Assembly: GCA_002118135.1 (NCBI GenBank)
Contig: BDIU01000374.1
Coordinates: 167,559 to 231,558, forward strand
DNA: 64,000 bases
Direction of reading: 5' to 3'
Source of the DNA: Trebouxia sp. TZW2008
Taxonomy: Eukaryota > Chlorophyta > Trebouxiophyceae > Trebouxiales > Trebouxiaceae
The notes beneath the pieces are model-generated. The model searched no databases and had not been told where the DNA came from. It saw nothing but the letters and a program-made list of their open reading frames with translations. Both the position numbers and the translations under genes were made by a program. This document shows positions 35,801-47,800 of this stretch, piece after piece (the stretch's first letter is position 1; each line of letters begins with the position of its first letter).

Positions 35801-38800
35801 GCGAAATATGTTTACAGGTATGCTGAGTTGGTGACGTGTCTTGCATATAACAGAGCACTTTGTGGCACACAGCAACGTGGCAAAGGCATTTCACTTGTTG
35901 TGATGCCAGTAGTTTCAATGACAGCTGAAGACGTCCACTGGGTCATGACCATGAGTATGGATTTGAGCCAGCTGTGAGTCTGGCACACTGCAAAGGCTGT
36001 TGTCCTGCTTTAAGCAGCACAGCACAGACTGCCGTTGCAATTTTTCAAGCCTTGATGACCCCCCAGCAAGCAGTCAATACCAAGGTGAATGCACTACAGT
36101 ATCAACCCACACTGCTAGCTGATGCTACGCTGGAGGCTGAGCGGCCAAGATCTCCTGACCTACCTCAGCTTTCTTGCTCTCTATCCAAGCTGAACCGAAA
36201 GAACTCCATTACCCATGCTTGTGCTGTAGGCTGAGCAACCAGATCACTTTGACCTACCCTTGTCATAGTGTTTGTCCACGCTTGCTGATGAACCTGAGCA
36301 CCACGAAAAAACATTGCCCATTCTTGTGCTTTAGGCTGAGCAGCCAGATCACTTTGACCTATCCCAGCTGCAGTGAAGTCTTCCCCTTTCTGTCCCAGCT
36401 GGACAACAAGAAGTTCACTCTTGTGCTGCTGCAGGCTGAGCAATCAGATCACCTTGACCTATCCCAGCCGCAGTGCGTTCTCTCGCTCCTTGTCCAAGCT
36501 GAACCCCAAGGAGTCTATTGCCCGGCTAAAGGACGCAGGCCGGAGGGTGCGCGAGCATCTGCAGCGCCCCACCTTAGACCGCCAGCTCTCTGGAGACCCA
36601 CTCTTCCGTGATGCTGAGTCTGATGACATCATGAGGCCCTCAATCATTCCTGGACCCATTCAGGAGGCCCCACAGCAGCCATTGCAGTATGCACAGCCAG
36701 CCTACCTGGAAGCTGAACCAGCCAGCACTGTCACCTTCAGTGACACCCCAGTCATGCTGGGAGAAGGGCCGACTGAACCTCTCTCTGGCTCTGAGGAGGA
36801 AACGCTGCCCTCCATCAGTGAAGTGAACATGTTCCAGGCGCCTAGTCCAACATACCGCCGCCATGCCAGCTTCACTGGTCAAAGCAGCTTTGGCAGTGTT
36901 GCACTGCATCAGCAGGCGCCCAGGTCGCCTTTTGACATGGATTCTCAGGGTGCAGGGCCCTCCAGCGGCCCGGTGCTGTCAGACCGTCCCATCCTATCTG
37001 CTGCTGCTGAACCAGCCATGTCCAGGCGATTTTCACGCAAGTCTGGTAAGACAAGCTTGTTCACTGCAAAACTGTCAGAGCTTAGACTGCCAATGTTGCA
37101 GCAGGAGCAGGCTTGCGGCAAGTCATCTGACAATCTGTGTCATAGTATGGAAGTACTATTGCTGGCCAAAACCCTGAGTTGACTATACTGATGCTGCTGA
37201 CAGGGGCAAGGCCCATGACCAAGAGGGACAAGCAACTGTTGCGAGCTGTCTTTGAGTCATGGCGTGAGTACACTGTTGAGGCCCATGCCAGCAGGTTCCG
37301 CAAGAAGCAGGCTCTTGAGCAGCGAGGTAAGCTGCATGAATCTGCGAAAGTTAAACCAGCTGCCTGATCTGTCTGTCTAGCAACCTGACACCACTCGCCT
37401 TCTTGCGAAATACGTTCATTATGTCCCAAAGTGCTCTATTCAATGAGGAGAGAAGAGAATGTGCTTCTTTTAGCAACAACAAGCTCGCAGCCACAGTATT
37501 TACATTCAAATGCCGATGCTGGCTGTCTGTACTTGACACATCACAGTGCTGCTGAGCCAATGTCATTTTGCATTACAATCAATGTAGGGAAAAAGTTGGT
37601 GGAGAATTCACTACAAGCAGGGTATTGCTCTTGCATTCACCTCGCAGAAACATAGGATCTTACTGAAAAGCATGTTCGTTGATGTCCCGTGACGTAAATT
37701 GCAAACCATCCATGCCTCAGCAAATGTGTCAGTAGAGTTGGAAAGCATGTTTACAACGTTGATGATGATGAGTGCAGGCGGTGCACCCCCTCTGATGATG
37801 CTTGGTGTGGACAACAGCATGCATGACAAGGCCAGTGGGGACTTCACCATGTGCCGCCTTACCCTGTTTGCCCCCTACTGGGTGGACAACCGCTCTGGCA
37901 TGGACCTGCTGTTCAAAGATGGGCCCTCTGCAAAGGGCCACCCCTTGCTGCTGGGCGCTCACACCTACTTTGACTATGCTCCAGTCAAAGCTCCAGGTAA
38001 TCCAGCATCACGGTTGTCAAGCATTCTCTGGCCACCTGAACCAACTTCTGACTTTGCAGACATATTCTTCTTGGATGACTCAAACAGGACTGCCCTGAAC
38101 TTGAGCAGCTGATGAGCATCATCTTTACAGTCTCTAGCATGCGTGCATGGTGTGTATGGCACAAGTCTTGTCTCTCCAGGCCAATCGAGTTGCTGCCAAA
38201 GCGACCGCAAGCTCCACAGCTCAGCATCACCCTGACCACACGCTGTGGTTGGCTGTGATTTGCAGCAACAGCGCACAAAGTGCAGAAGAAAAATTGTGTG
38301 CCCATTTCGCAAAGCTTACATTTGCTGCAGGGGTGAATCTTGAGCAGGAGCGGCCTGCGTCAGGTGCCAATGCCAATAGGGACTTATGGGATTTGCAGCT
38401 GGCTAGGGTGCTTCAGGTGCAGCCTGTCCTGCTGAACAAGCAGGATGAGACCAAGTTTGCTCTGGCCAACACCTCGCCAGGGGACTACTCACGCCGCCTG
38501 CAGATCAACACAGTTGGCAGCAAGGGTTCTGTCCGTATCAAGGTCAGCATACCCTATCACTCTGTCAGAAGCAGGGACTGAGTGATGTGTTGTGCCATGT
38601 TGCTCTGTCTGAAGCAAACTGTTGCAACACAGTGGTATTTGTCCTGTGCTAAGGAATGACTAGTACAACTTGGTGCACAGTTTCTTTGGGCAGGTAACAA
38701 GCTGCTTTCAGGTGCCACCTGACTCAAGTGCAATCAAATTGGCCTGCAGTCTGGTTGAACTCAATTGCAGGACCATGTGTGGTGCTTACAGATAGGGTCA

Positions 38801-41800
38801 TGTGTAATAATCAGCTTCTATATGCATCTCAGTATATAGATGTGGGTGCTATTGCTGGTGCAGGGTCCTCAGCCAGTGAGTGCTGGGGCAATCACAGAGT
38901 ACATGCGTAACAACCTGGGCAACCTGTTCCAGAACAGAGGAAAGAGTGAACCGGAAGCTGAGCAGCCGACCTTGCAGACCCAGGTCTCAGGAGACAATGA
39001 GGTCAAGGTACAACCTCTGCCAACAGTCACTGCTAGTGCGATGCTATATGTCTCTGGCAGCTGTTAGCATGCAGCAATCCTTCAAAGTCTTCAACAAAAG
39101 CTTGCACACTTGCCAATATCTTGCAGATCATGTTGACTGAATGAAACTGATCAACGGATGTCAGGAACTTGCCGTTTCTTTCCTTTTCTCCTTCGCGCAA
39201 ATCCCTTCGGCTCAAACAGACTTCTTCTTGTTCAAATTCCTTTGCGCGCAACCATTTCCGAGGATTCTGAGGTCGGACGTCATTCAGCATCATCAGCTTG
39301 ACTACCTATGCTATTGGTCCCTCAAGTGGGCAAAGTTCATTGCTGCTGCAAAAGTGAGGTGTCAATGCAACAATACATGTATTGCAAAAAAGAGTGCAAG
39401 GTTGTGTGTTTTATAAGTTCAATTCTTGCAGGCGGTGGAAGTGACACTGCAGCCTGCCCAGTCTGATGGTCAAGTCCATCTCAACTTGGAGGCACTGCAG
39501 CAAGCTGAGAATGAGCCCACCCACAACCTGCCCATAGTGCGTACCTCTGTGCTGGCTGTCAACCCACAGCAGGCTTCAGGCTCACCTGGCACCTCTGAAA
39601 TTCAGCCAGACCTATCTAATCAACATCAGGCAAGTTGCAGTGGATGTCTCCTGTGCATGACAAGGCTACTGTTTGCAACAGAGCGTGAACCTTCTGTAAC
39701 GGCTCTGTTGCTTGATCTTGTACGCGGCAAAGGCTTGATGAAGCCTTGTCAGAGCAGCGTCCCAAGCATACATTCACCAGATCCAAGATCCATCAGATCA
39801 GACACCCTAAACCTAAAGATGCAAGTGCACCCTATGTATTCTTACGTCAAGTCTGCTGGTCAGCACAAGAGAGTGTTTGCTGAACCACTTCGCATTGCTT
39901 GCAGGAGGCTGTGCATCAGGACGACAGGGAGATTGCGGAATGTTTGAGTCCGCATGCTCAGCAGCAGCCAGAGCTTGACCCCCTTGAAGCTGCTATTGAC
40001 CTGTCTCAGTCCTCTCACAGCGAAGATGGCAAGCGCCATCTGCTTTGCATACAAAGCTATTGCTGCATGCATGAGACACACAAGATGCACTCACAGTTGG
40101 TCAAATGTACATCGTTCATTTACAAGCCATGAATGATGTGCAGTTGTTTTTAATGTGCCATGACGGTGCATACAGCATACGCTCGAGCCTTGCTCTTGGA
40201 TGGCAGGCAAGTGATTGTTATGGCTTGTCAGTGTTTGTAACCGTATTCATGGGATCAGGTTCACACTGTGTTGTTGAGCTTCAGCACATACTGCATCCTC
40301 ATTTGAGGCACAGGTCAGCTTGGGCAGTGCATGCAAGCACTCTTGTATGCAAATCATGTATTGACTGCAGACGTTGGCGAAGAAGAGCCAGGAGAGCACC
40401 ATCTGCACAGTCACATCAGGGGCCAGAGGCAGTACGAGTTTGCAGTGGAAGTGACAGCTGGCCCGCCCAATTCTGTGTTCCGCCACACAAAAGTAATTAC
40501 AGTCAAGAGCAAGTACATTGTGGAGAACGAGACAGGCATGCCTATTGAGATCAAACAACGGGGCACTCCTGATCTGGATGTCCAGCAGTACGGCTCCACT
40601 GCTCATGGACGCTGTGCCAGACGGCTGGAAGTCAATGAAAGGTGCGTTGCTACTGTTCTTAGCCAAGCTACTGTAAACCCTGCAATTCAGAAGTCAGCCT
40701 GCGCTTTTGCTCAAGATATGTGGCAGCACACCAAAACGATTTCGAGCAGCGTTGAAGTGGTCTTTGCCTGAAAGCATTACAAACTTAGAGTGGTGTTGTG
40801 ACGTGCAGGTGTGCCATACACTGGGATGATGCAGTCCTGAAGCATGAGCTGATGGTCAGGCCAGCTGGTGTCTGCAACAATGACACATGGCACTGGAGTG
40901 GTGGCTTCAAACTCACAGACAGGTATCTGACACATCAGTAACAGTAAGCATGAGTCAGACTCAGATTAGACTCTTTACAAGCAGCGGTCTCAGCCTCTGC
41001 TTGGTCACTTTTGTTCCTTCAGCACATTGCTGCTTATTGTATGTGCTGTACGCCAGGGTGTGCCATTATACATGGTTGATTGAGTGGAGCGTGCTGTGTT
41101 GCAGGGAGGAGTACTATGGGCTGCGTGTTAGGCAAGAGAAAGATCCAGCCATTGCTATCAACATTCCTGTCAACACCACAGTGGGACCATCAGGCAAGCA
41201 GCTTGTTCTACTGTGTGACCCAAGAATACAACATTGATTTGTGACATATGTATGGCTCTGTAGCAATTGATGTGCTTGTAACAATGCCAGCCTCTCTGAG
41301 CTGCTGTATTTTGTACGCAAGTTGGCTATACGCCCGCCTGCTTTCTGCATTTTGTCTCACTGCTTTCTTTGCTGCTATCAGAAGCCTACTTGCTTGCTTT
41401 CCACGCCCTATGCAGGTCTTTACTGCTGCTGTGCTAAGTTGTTTGCATTATTAGTACAACCAATCTGATGATCAACAACTCGCTTGCCGTGTAAGTGCAC
41501 TTTGTGTGCAAGCATTCAGACCAGATGCAATGGTAGCGCCTGACTGCTATGGCTTTGCAGGTGCTTTGCTGGTGACCTTCAAGAGTAGGCTGAGCGTGCC
41601 ACCCTACCGCATAGAGAACATGTCTAGCGATGTGGTCATCTTCTTTGCTCAGCGCAGCGTGGCTCACCAGCGCAGCAAGTGGAACTGGCTGACCCCTGTG
41701 CAGGGTGGCAACAAGATGGCCTATGCTTGGGATGAGCCCATTCATGACCACTATATGACCATCAGGGTAGGTACTTGTCGGCTGCATAAGATCACAGGCA

Positions 41801-44800
41801 AAAGAAGCAGCTTGCTTGTTTGTAGAGCTGGGTTATCTCAGGCACATTGATTGGCTGGCGTGATCTTGTTTCTACAAGGTTAAGCTGTCACATGCAATGC
41901 TCAGTCTTCCGATTGCAGTAGCTGTCACATGCCAAAACAACGGCACTGTAAGCCTCAGCAACCGTTGACACTTATGCACATTCATTCTTGTGTTGGATGA
42001 CAAGTTACATGCTGCTTCATGCACACGCTGCAGACTTCGCTTGAATCAGTTTGCTCAGTGACTTGCGAGCAATGGTGGCAATACAGTGCGAACAGGCTAA
42101 AATGCACAACACATGCAAAAACAGCATCTGTGCATGTGTGCCTGGCTTCGCGTGCTTGAGCATTGTAGTTGACAGGGCATGCTGTGCAGGCAAGGGTAAA
42201 GGGCAGGCTAGGGCAGTCCCAGGTGGCCCACTACAACCTGGACCGCTTGGGAGTGCAAACAGCCCTCCACCTGCCCAGCACTGAATCCACGCCAGGCAGC
42301 AGTGGTAATATCAGCCGCTACCAGACTTTGCAAGACACCATGCCTGACATGCCGGATGATGTCAAGCAGCGCCTCACCTCCCTGCTGGCTGCGGAGTTCT
42401 CCAAGAAGGTAAGCTCATCACTGAAATCCTAAGCCCTGAACGTGATGCTGAAGCAGCCAGACTAGTCAGGCAGGAACCACACCTACCTGGCACCTGTGCT
42501 CCAATGCACAATATATCATGTGCGTGTGTCCAATACAAATTTTTGCATGTCGAGGCAAGCCTGGCGGAGCTAATCATCTAAGCCCAAGCTGAACATCCAA
42601 TCTTCTATGTCCTGAAGAATGACGCAGTGGATGAGGCGTCGTTTAGGACACATGCATCCCATACTTGCCTGGTCATGCCTACAGACAGCACCAGAAAGGT
42701 CTGTCAAGCATTTTCAAGCTCAAGCAATTAACAAAATGCAGTATATACTGATCAGGGATGCTGGGGTGCAGGTGTATGTGTCAGTGTATGCTGATGGTCC
42801 CACCAGGGTGCTCAGGTTTGCTGATGAGAAGGCCACAGCCCTGCTGGAAGCTGAGCAGAGTATACTGGACCTGGCAGCCCGCCTCAAACAGGTTTGTAAT
42901 GCTATCACCAACCACAATTACCCTGCGAACAGGGTGGTCCAAGCAGCATCATTGCACATTACAGGCACAAGATGCCAATCACATATGCATCTCTGGTCTT
43001 GCATCTCGTTCAGGCAGACAGCATTAACAGTTTTTGGCTGTTCGTGTACATCCTGGCAAGTGACGATTATCCCAACCTATGCTGGTATAAGTCAGAGCCT
43101 ATTCAGCAGTATTGTATCCCATTACTGCCTTAGCGGGACAGGATTATGTAGATTGTATGCAGCTTGGGTAGCTGCTGCATGATTTTGAGGAAAGGCAGCA
43201 TGTCTAATAGCTGTTGATACCTCTGCAGGTTGAGGGGGAGGTGAAGGAGATCAACAACAAGTTTGCCCGGCTGCGCGGCCTGCCGAATGCCGCACACAGT
43301 CTGGACCTGTACGGCCGCAGCTTTTCCACAGCTCCCACGCCTGAGGCCAACCGGCCTAACACGCGCACTCGTCGCAGTGGCCGCACCAGCCAAGGCCCAC
43401 GCCTCAAGTATGCTTTCATGCTGAGCTCACAGCGCTGCAGTGACCTTACCCATGTCAACAACCCGTTGATACGCCACCAGCTGCTTAGTCTTCAGTCCAT
43501 GATAAAGTGGCATGCTGACAAAGCAGACTCAATCTGGTCTATTGTTGTCGATTGAACGATGAAGCAGCATGCCCGCACAGCACGCACAGGTCAATCATGA
43601 ACTTGCAATTGGGAATGATGCTGAATCGGAGGAGTTCTTCAGCTGGGCTGTGGCAAATGCAGGTTGCGCAATGTGAAGATGGCGACCATGCCTCGGCAGG
43701 CAAGCACAAGCCTGGGTGAGGAGCAACCTGGTGGCTTCATGCCTCGCAGAGGCTCTGAACAGCATCTGGTCAGTGCATGCAGCTATCACCTGTCTGTATA
43801 CTTGCCTGTGCTATGAACACTTTGCTGACAGCCATAAAGGCTGTGGCCAATGCAGTGATTGGATGCTGAGTTGATAGTGTGCAACTAGCAACTGTCCAGC
43901 TCTTGAGCTGTGCGTAAGGTTGCCAATTTGCAAAATTCAAGCATGAACAGTTCACAGCTTTGTCAGTTTTGACACTAAATGGCATTTTGATCAAGTCTTG
44001 GCTTGCAAATTCCTCAAGGCATCCCTGTATGGTGATGCAGAGCAGCAGAGACACCAGCCGTGCCCAGAAGAGCCCTCTCATGGGGCGCAGCAAGTCATAT
44101 AGTCATTCTCTTGACTCCCCTGACAAGATGGCTGACCTGGACACCCCTGTCAAGAGCTTCTCCAGCCACGACTCCAGCGAGCAGAACAATGCTGCAGCAT
44201 CAGACCAGGTCTGCCTCATTACATACTTTGCACTTACAGTCCACCCTGGGCTCATTCCTTCATGAAGCTTTCTTGATGAGGACACTAGTATTGCAAAGAC
44301 CAGTAATTCGTGATGGGCCAATGCATTCTGCCTGTAGTGGTACCTCTGAGTAAGGACATCTCAATGTACGGATAACCTTGCTGGTTGTCAGTGCAGTCAT
44401 TTTGCGGAAAGGCAAGTCTACCATGTGTTCCCTGCTTGTGCAAGATACCTTCCAGTTGGTATGCCTGTAGCAAGCTATAGCCGTAAGCTTGTCAGCCAGT
44501 CACAAGCACACTGAGTCAATGGTATCATGTGAGCAGTGCTGCCGTGCAGCTTTTGCAGATGTCCCAGTCTTCACCATCGGTCAGCAACCATGACTGCACA
44601 TGCTGTTTCATGCATGCAAGAAAGCTTGCAGTCAACATGCCTGGACAAACTGTATACCTAGCCACATGCTTGTCATGACAACTGCAAGTGGGCAATGTTC
44701 ACATGTGAGCCGTGTGGACTGATGCTATTGTAGGTGCCTCAGTCTTCTCCAGTGGCCAGCTATGCAGCAGATGCAGGGCACCTTGCTCCCAAGGCACATG

Positions 44801-47800
44801 CCACCCCAACCACAGTGCAGGGGTCAGAACTCATGCGCTTTGCTGCCGCTGGCGATGCTACTCTGCTCATTGGTGGCGACTTGATCGTGACTGTCTGCCA
44901 GGTATCTGTTCATGCACAGCTGCTGCTGCATAAACCGCACTCTTTGTCATTCTCATGCTTGTGAAGGTCTATGAACCTGGTAAGCATACAGGAGCAGTAA
45001 CCTGCCTTCAAACAGCTTTGTCCAAGTCCACTCTGTACCAGAAATGCAAGATGCCTGTTGCAGCATTTTGGCCCTTGGCAACAGCTTGCAGGCATGATAA
45101 GCTGTGCTGGCTTGCTCTGCAGAATTGGTCTTGCCATTATGCTGCTTGGCTGATACGTCGGGATTGGCATGCAGGCCGAGGGTTTGAATGGTGTGGACAG
45201 AGCAACTCATTGCTTTGCCAGAGCGCGGCTGGGCGAGCAGGGGCTGCAAACTAGTGTGCAGTGGCAGACCACATCACCAGTGTGGGAAGAAGCACTCAGC
45301 TTCAGGTCAGCTTCCTGATGCCTTGACGTCACTACTGACTTTCCTGTTGCATGTCTGCCTGGCCGTGTGCATCACTGGATCAACAGCAGGTCATGCAAGA
45401 TCCGTCATCTAATTGCTTCAGTGAGGTGATGATATTTGAAGCTTTGATCCTCTTGAACCTTGAGAAATTGCAGCATACAGTACCTACTGTTGCAGCAGTC
45501 ACTGTCTGTAGCCTAGGGTTTAGCTTTTGCTGGTGAGGCAGGGGTGTTCCAGGTATTTCAGTCACAGGCAGATGATGCTGTCACAACAGGTCAGTTGACA
45601 CAATACCTGTTGGCAACTGCAAAGTACAATCCATTCAGCAGGCTTCTGTTGTCTACTGATGCTGAAGGCTGCTTTGTAGATGCAATCAGGTACGTTACAA
45701 TGAGCTTACTACAGTTGCATGGCTGATGCAGGGAGGTGACAGCAGCAGGGGAGCTAATGGTGGAGGTATGGGACCTGGGGGGCACAAGAGGGGCCAAGCA
45801 GCTGAAGAAGCTGGCAGACAACCCCTCTGAGGTCATTGGCAACAGCAGGTTCCTGGGCAGGGCTGAGATTCCCCTTGTGGACACCCTGACAAGAACGCAA
45901 CGAGGTGTGACACTGAACAGTATCTGCATGCCAGTTTTGCCTTAGCATGTATCAGGGGCCTGTCTTGTAAGTGCTCGTGCTGCTGAAGGGTGCTCACGCA
46001 AACATTTGCAACTTACAATCTAGGACAGACCAACGACAGCCCTGGCTGCAAGTCATCAGCTCAAATAGCATTGGTCCTGCCCACAACTGGTGCATGCATA
46101 CTGGGCCTGTATCTCTTGTCGTCATGTGTCAGCAAGACAGTGTTCGTTCTTGGGCGTTCAAAGCTCTGGCATAGTTGACATGGCTGTTGCCTGCTTGCTT
46201 TTGCTGACATGTATATCGCCAAACTTCAGGCAGCAAGGCATTGTACCGTCTGATGCGGCAGGAGGCCAAGGACTCAGTGTGTCGGCATCTGCATGTCATA
46301 TGCATTACCTGCTCGCCCTTGCTGACATTGCGTACAACCTGATTCAGGCAACAAAATGTGGTACCCCCTGATGCGGCGGGACTCCAAGGACTCAGTGTGT
46401 GGGCGGCTGAGCCTGGCCTTCTCCTGGGATGTGACAGCCCGCAGCTTGATGAGCCTCATGCTGAAGGCTTTAGAGCACGTGCTGCAGCAGCGGCGAGAGA
46501 TCCTGTGCATGCTGAGCCCTGTGTCCCCCTACACTGCCATGACCTGGAGTGCTCCAACCAGCTCAGCTGCCTCTGCTGCCACTCTACAGGTGAACCTGTG
46601 CTGGCCTTGCAACTTGTCAGCGTTTGCAGAGCCCTGCTGGTTTGGGTAATGCCATTGCTGTTGCACTTCAAGACTTCTTGAACACAATGATTGCAGGCTC
46701 TGCCAAAAGTGACTATGCAAAGTCAGTTTACAGTGCTGCAGCATCTCAGCTGCATATTGTTTGCGTGAGCTGTGAAGGTCTTGCATGACAAGTCTGAGGG
46801 AGCAAAGGTGGTGCAAGGGTTTATTTGCATGTTGACATCGACATGTTGCCTTCCTAACGTCATTGTCAAATTCTGCTTTTGTCACAGTAAAGGGTGCATT
46901 GAACAGGCAAAGCTTTGCAGATTGGCCTAACCAGGCATGTCTGTTTGGCTTTGTCCTGCAATATGCATTCAGCTTGTGCACAAGATCACACACAGGACAA
47001 GTGGGCCGGCATGCAGCACAACATCAACTATCCTTTGTGAGCGTGGTTGATGACATTGGGATCATCTACAGGCTGAGCTGATGGGTCATGATGGGGTGGC
47101 GGCCAAGATTATGGCCAAGCACTCTCGGGAGGAGCACCGCTCCAGCCTTTCCATCACCATCATGGAAGCCAGGGGACTCAGACCTCGCCATGGTCAGCCC
47201 TTCCTCAACAGCCTTCTTGCTTGTCCATGCTGCAAGTATCAATGTCTGGTGCTTGTGTGCAAAGTTTGTGCAACATGTTTAGCTGTCATCTGCCTGCACA
47301 TGCCAGTCCTGTGCCAAGCCTCAGCCCTTTTACGCTCACTGACATCACCTCAAATCCGAGAAGTAAGCAGCGTCTCAGACAAGGAGTAACTATGTTTGCA
47401 GGTGTTGCTGTGGCTTTCCAAGCGAACGACCTGCCAAATCCACTTGTTGAGGTGTCTGCCCCAAACCGCCCCAGCCACACTGCCTGGACCAAGCACACGC
47501 TCAACCCCAAATTCCCTGCTGTGGAGGCGGCTGTGTATGACAAGCTGCCCAGCGACACAGTGGTCACCTTCAGGCTGTACGACAACAAAGGCTCAGTCAC
47601 ACGCCAGCGGCGGCGGCAGCTGCTTGGCATCAACAGCGTGAACTGTGCTCACTTCACTGGAGAGGATCCTCTGTATGTGTGGCTGCCCATGCGCCAGCCT
47701 GTGAAGCGCCACAGACGGAGGCGGGCTCTGCTGCCTGCTCCTGACCATGTGCCTGACCTCCAGGCAAGTTGTAACCACTGGCTGTGTCTTGTGCACAGAT

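Larger units (their letters stand above)
31346..43407 (+). other. VPS13 block 7: VAB / SHR-binding beta modules
   Basis: Exons 31346-31668 (GC donor), 32065-32377, 32692-32865, 33114-33390, 33699-33925, 34359-34514, 34730-34783, 35226-35372, 35672-35817, 36435-37045, 37204-37326, 37778-37996, 38060 to about 38110, about 38399-38542, 38864-39007, 39432-39629 (GC), 39905-40028 (GC), 40371-40641, 40809-40922, 41105-41193 (GC), 41561-41766, 42190-42408, 42772-42891, 43229-43407. Repeated 'N-x-(S/T)-G' modules: YLIQNQSGLRVYYW, IWLTNNTDRHVGFRL, YIVENETGMPIEIKQ, PPYRIENMSSDVVIFF. This domain binds Pro-x-Pro adaptors in yeast Vps13. A Ser-rich 611-nt exon (36435) and an F-x-x-W-R helix (37204) interrupt it. 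Confidence 0.8.

Noticed and set aside
38060..38112. Short exon reading DIFFLDDSNRTALN
   Set aside because: Not rejected as an exon, but I could not find a donor that joins it in phase to about 38399; boundaries there are left open and not forced.
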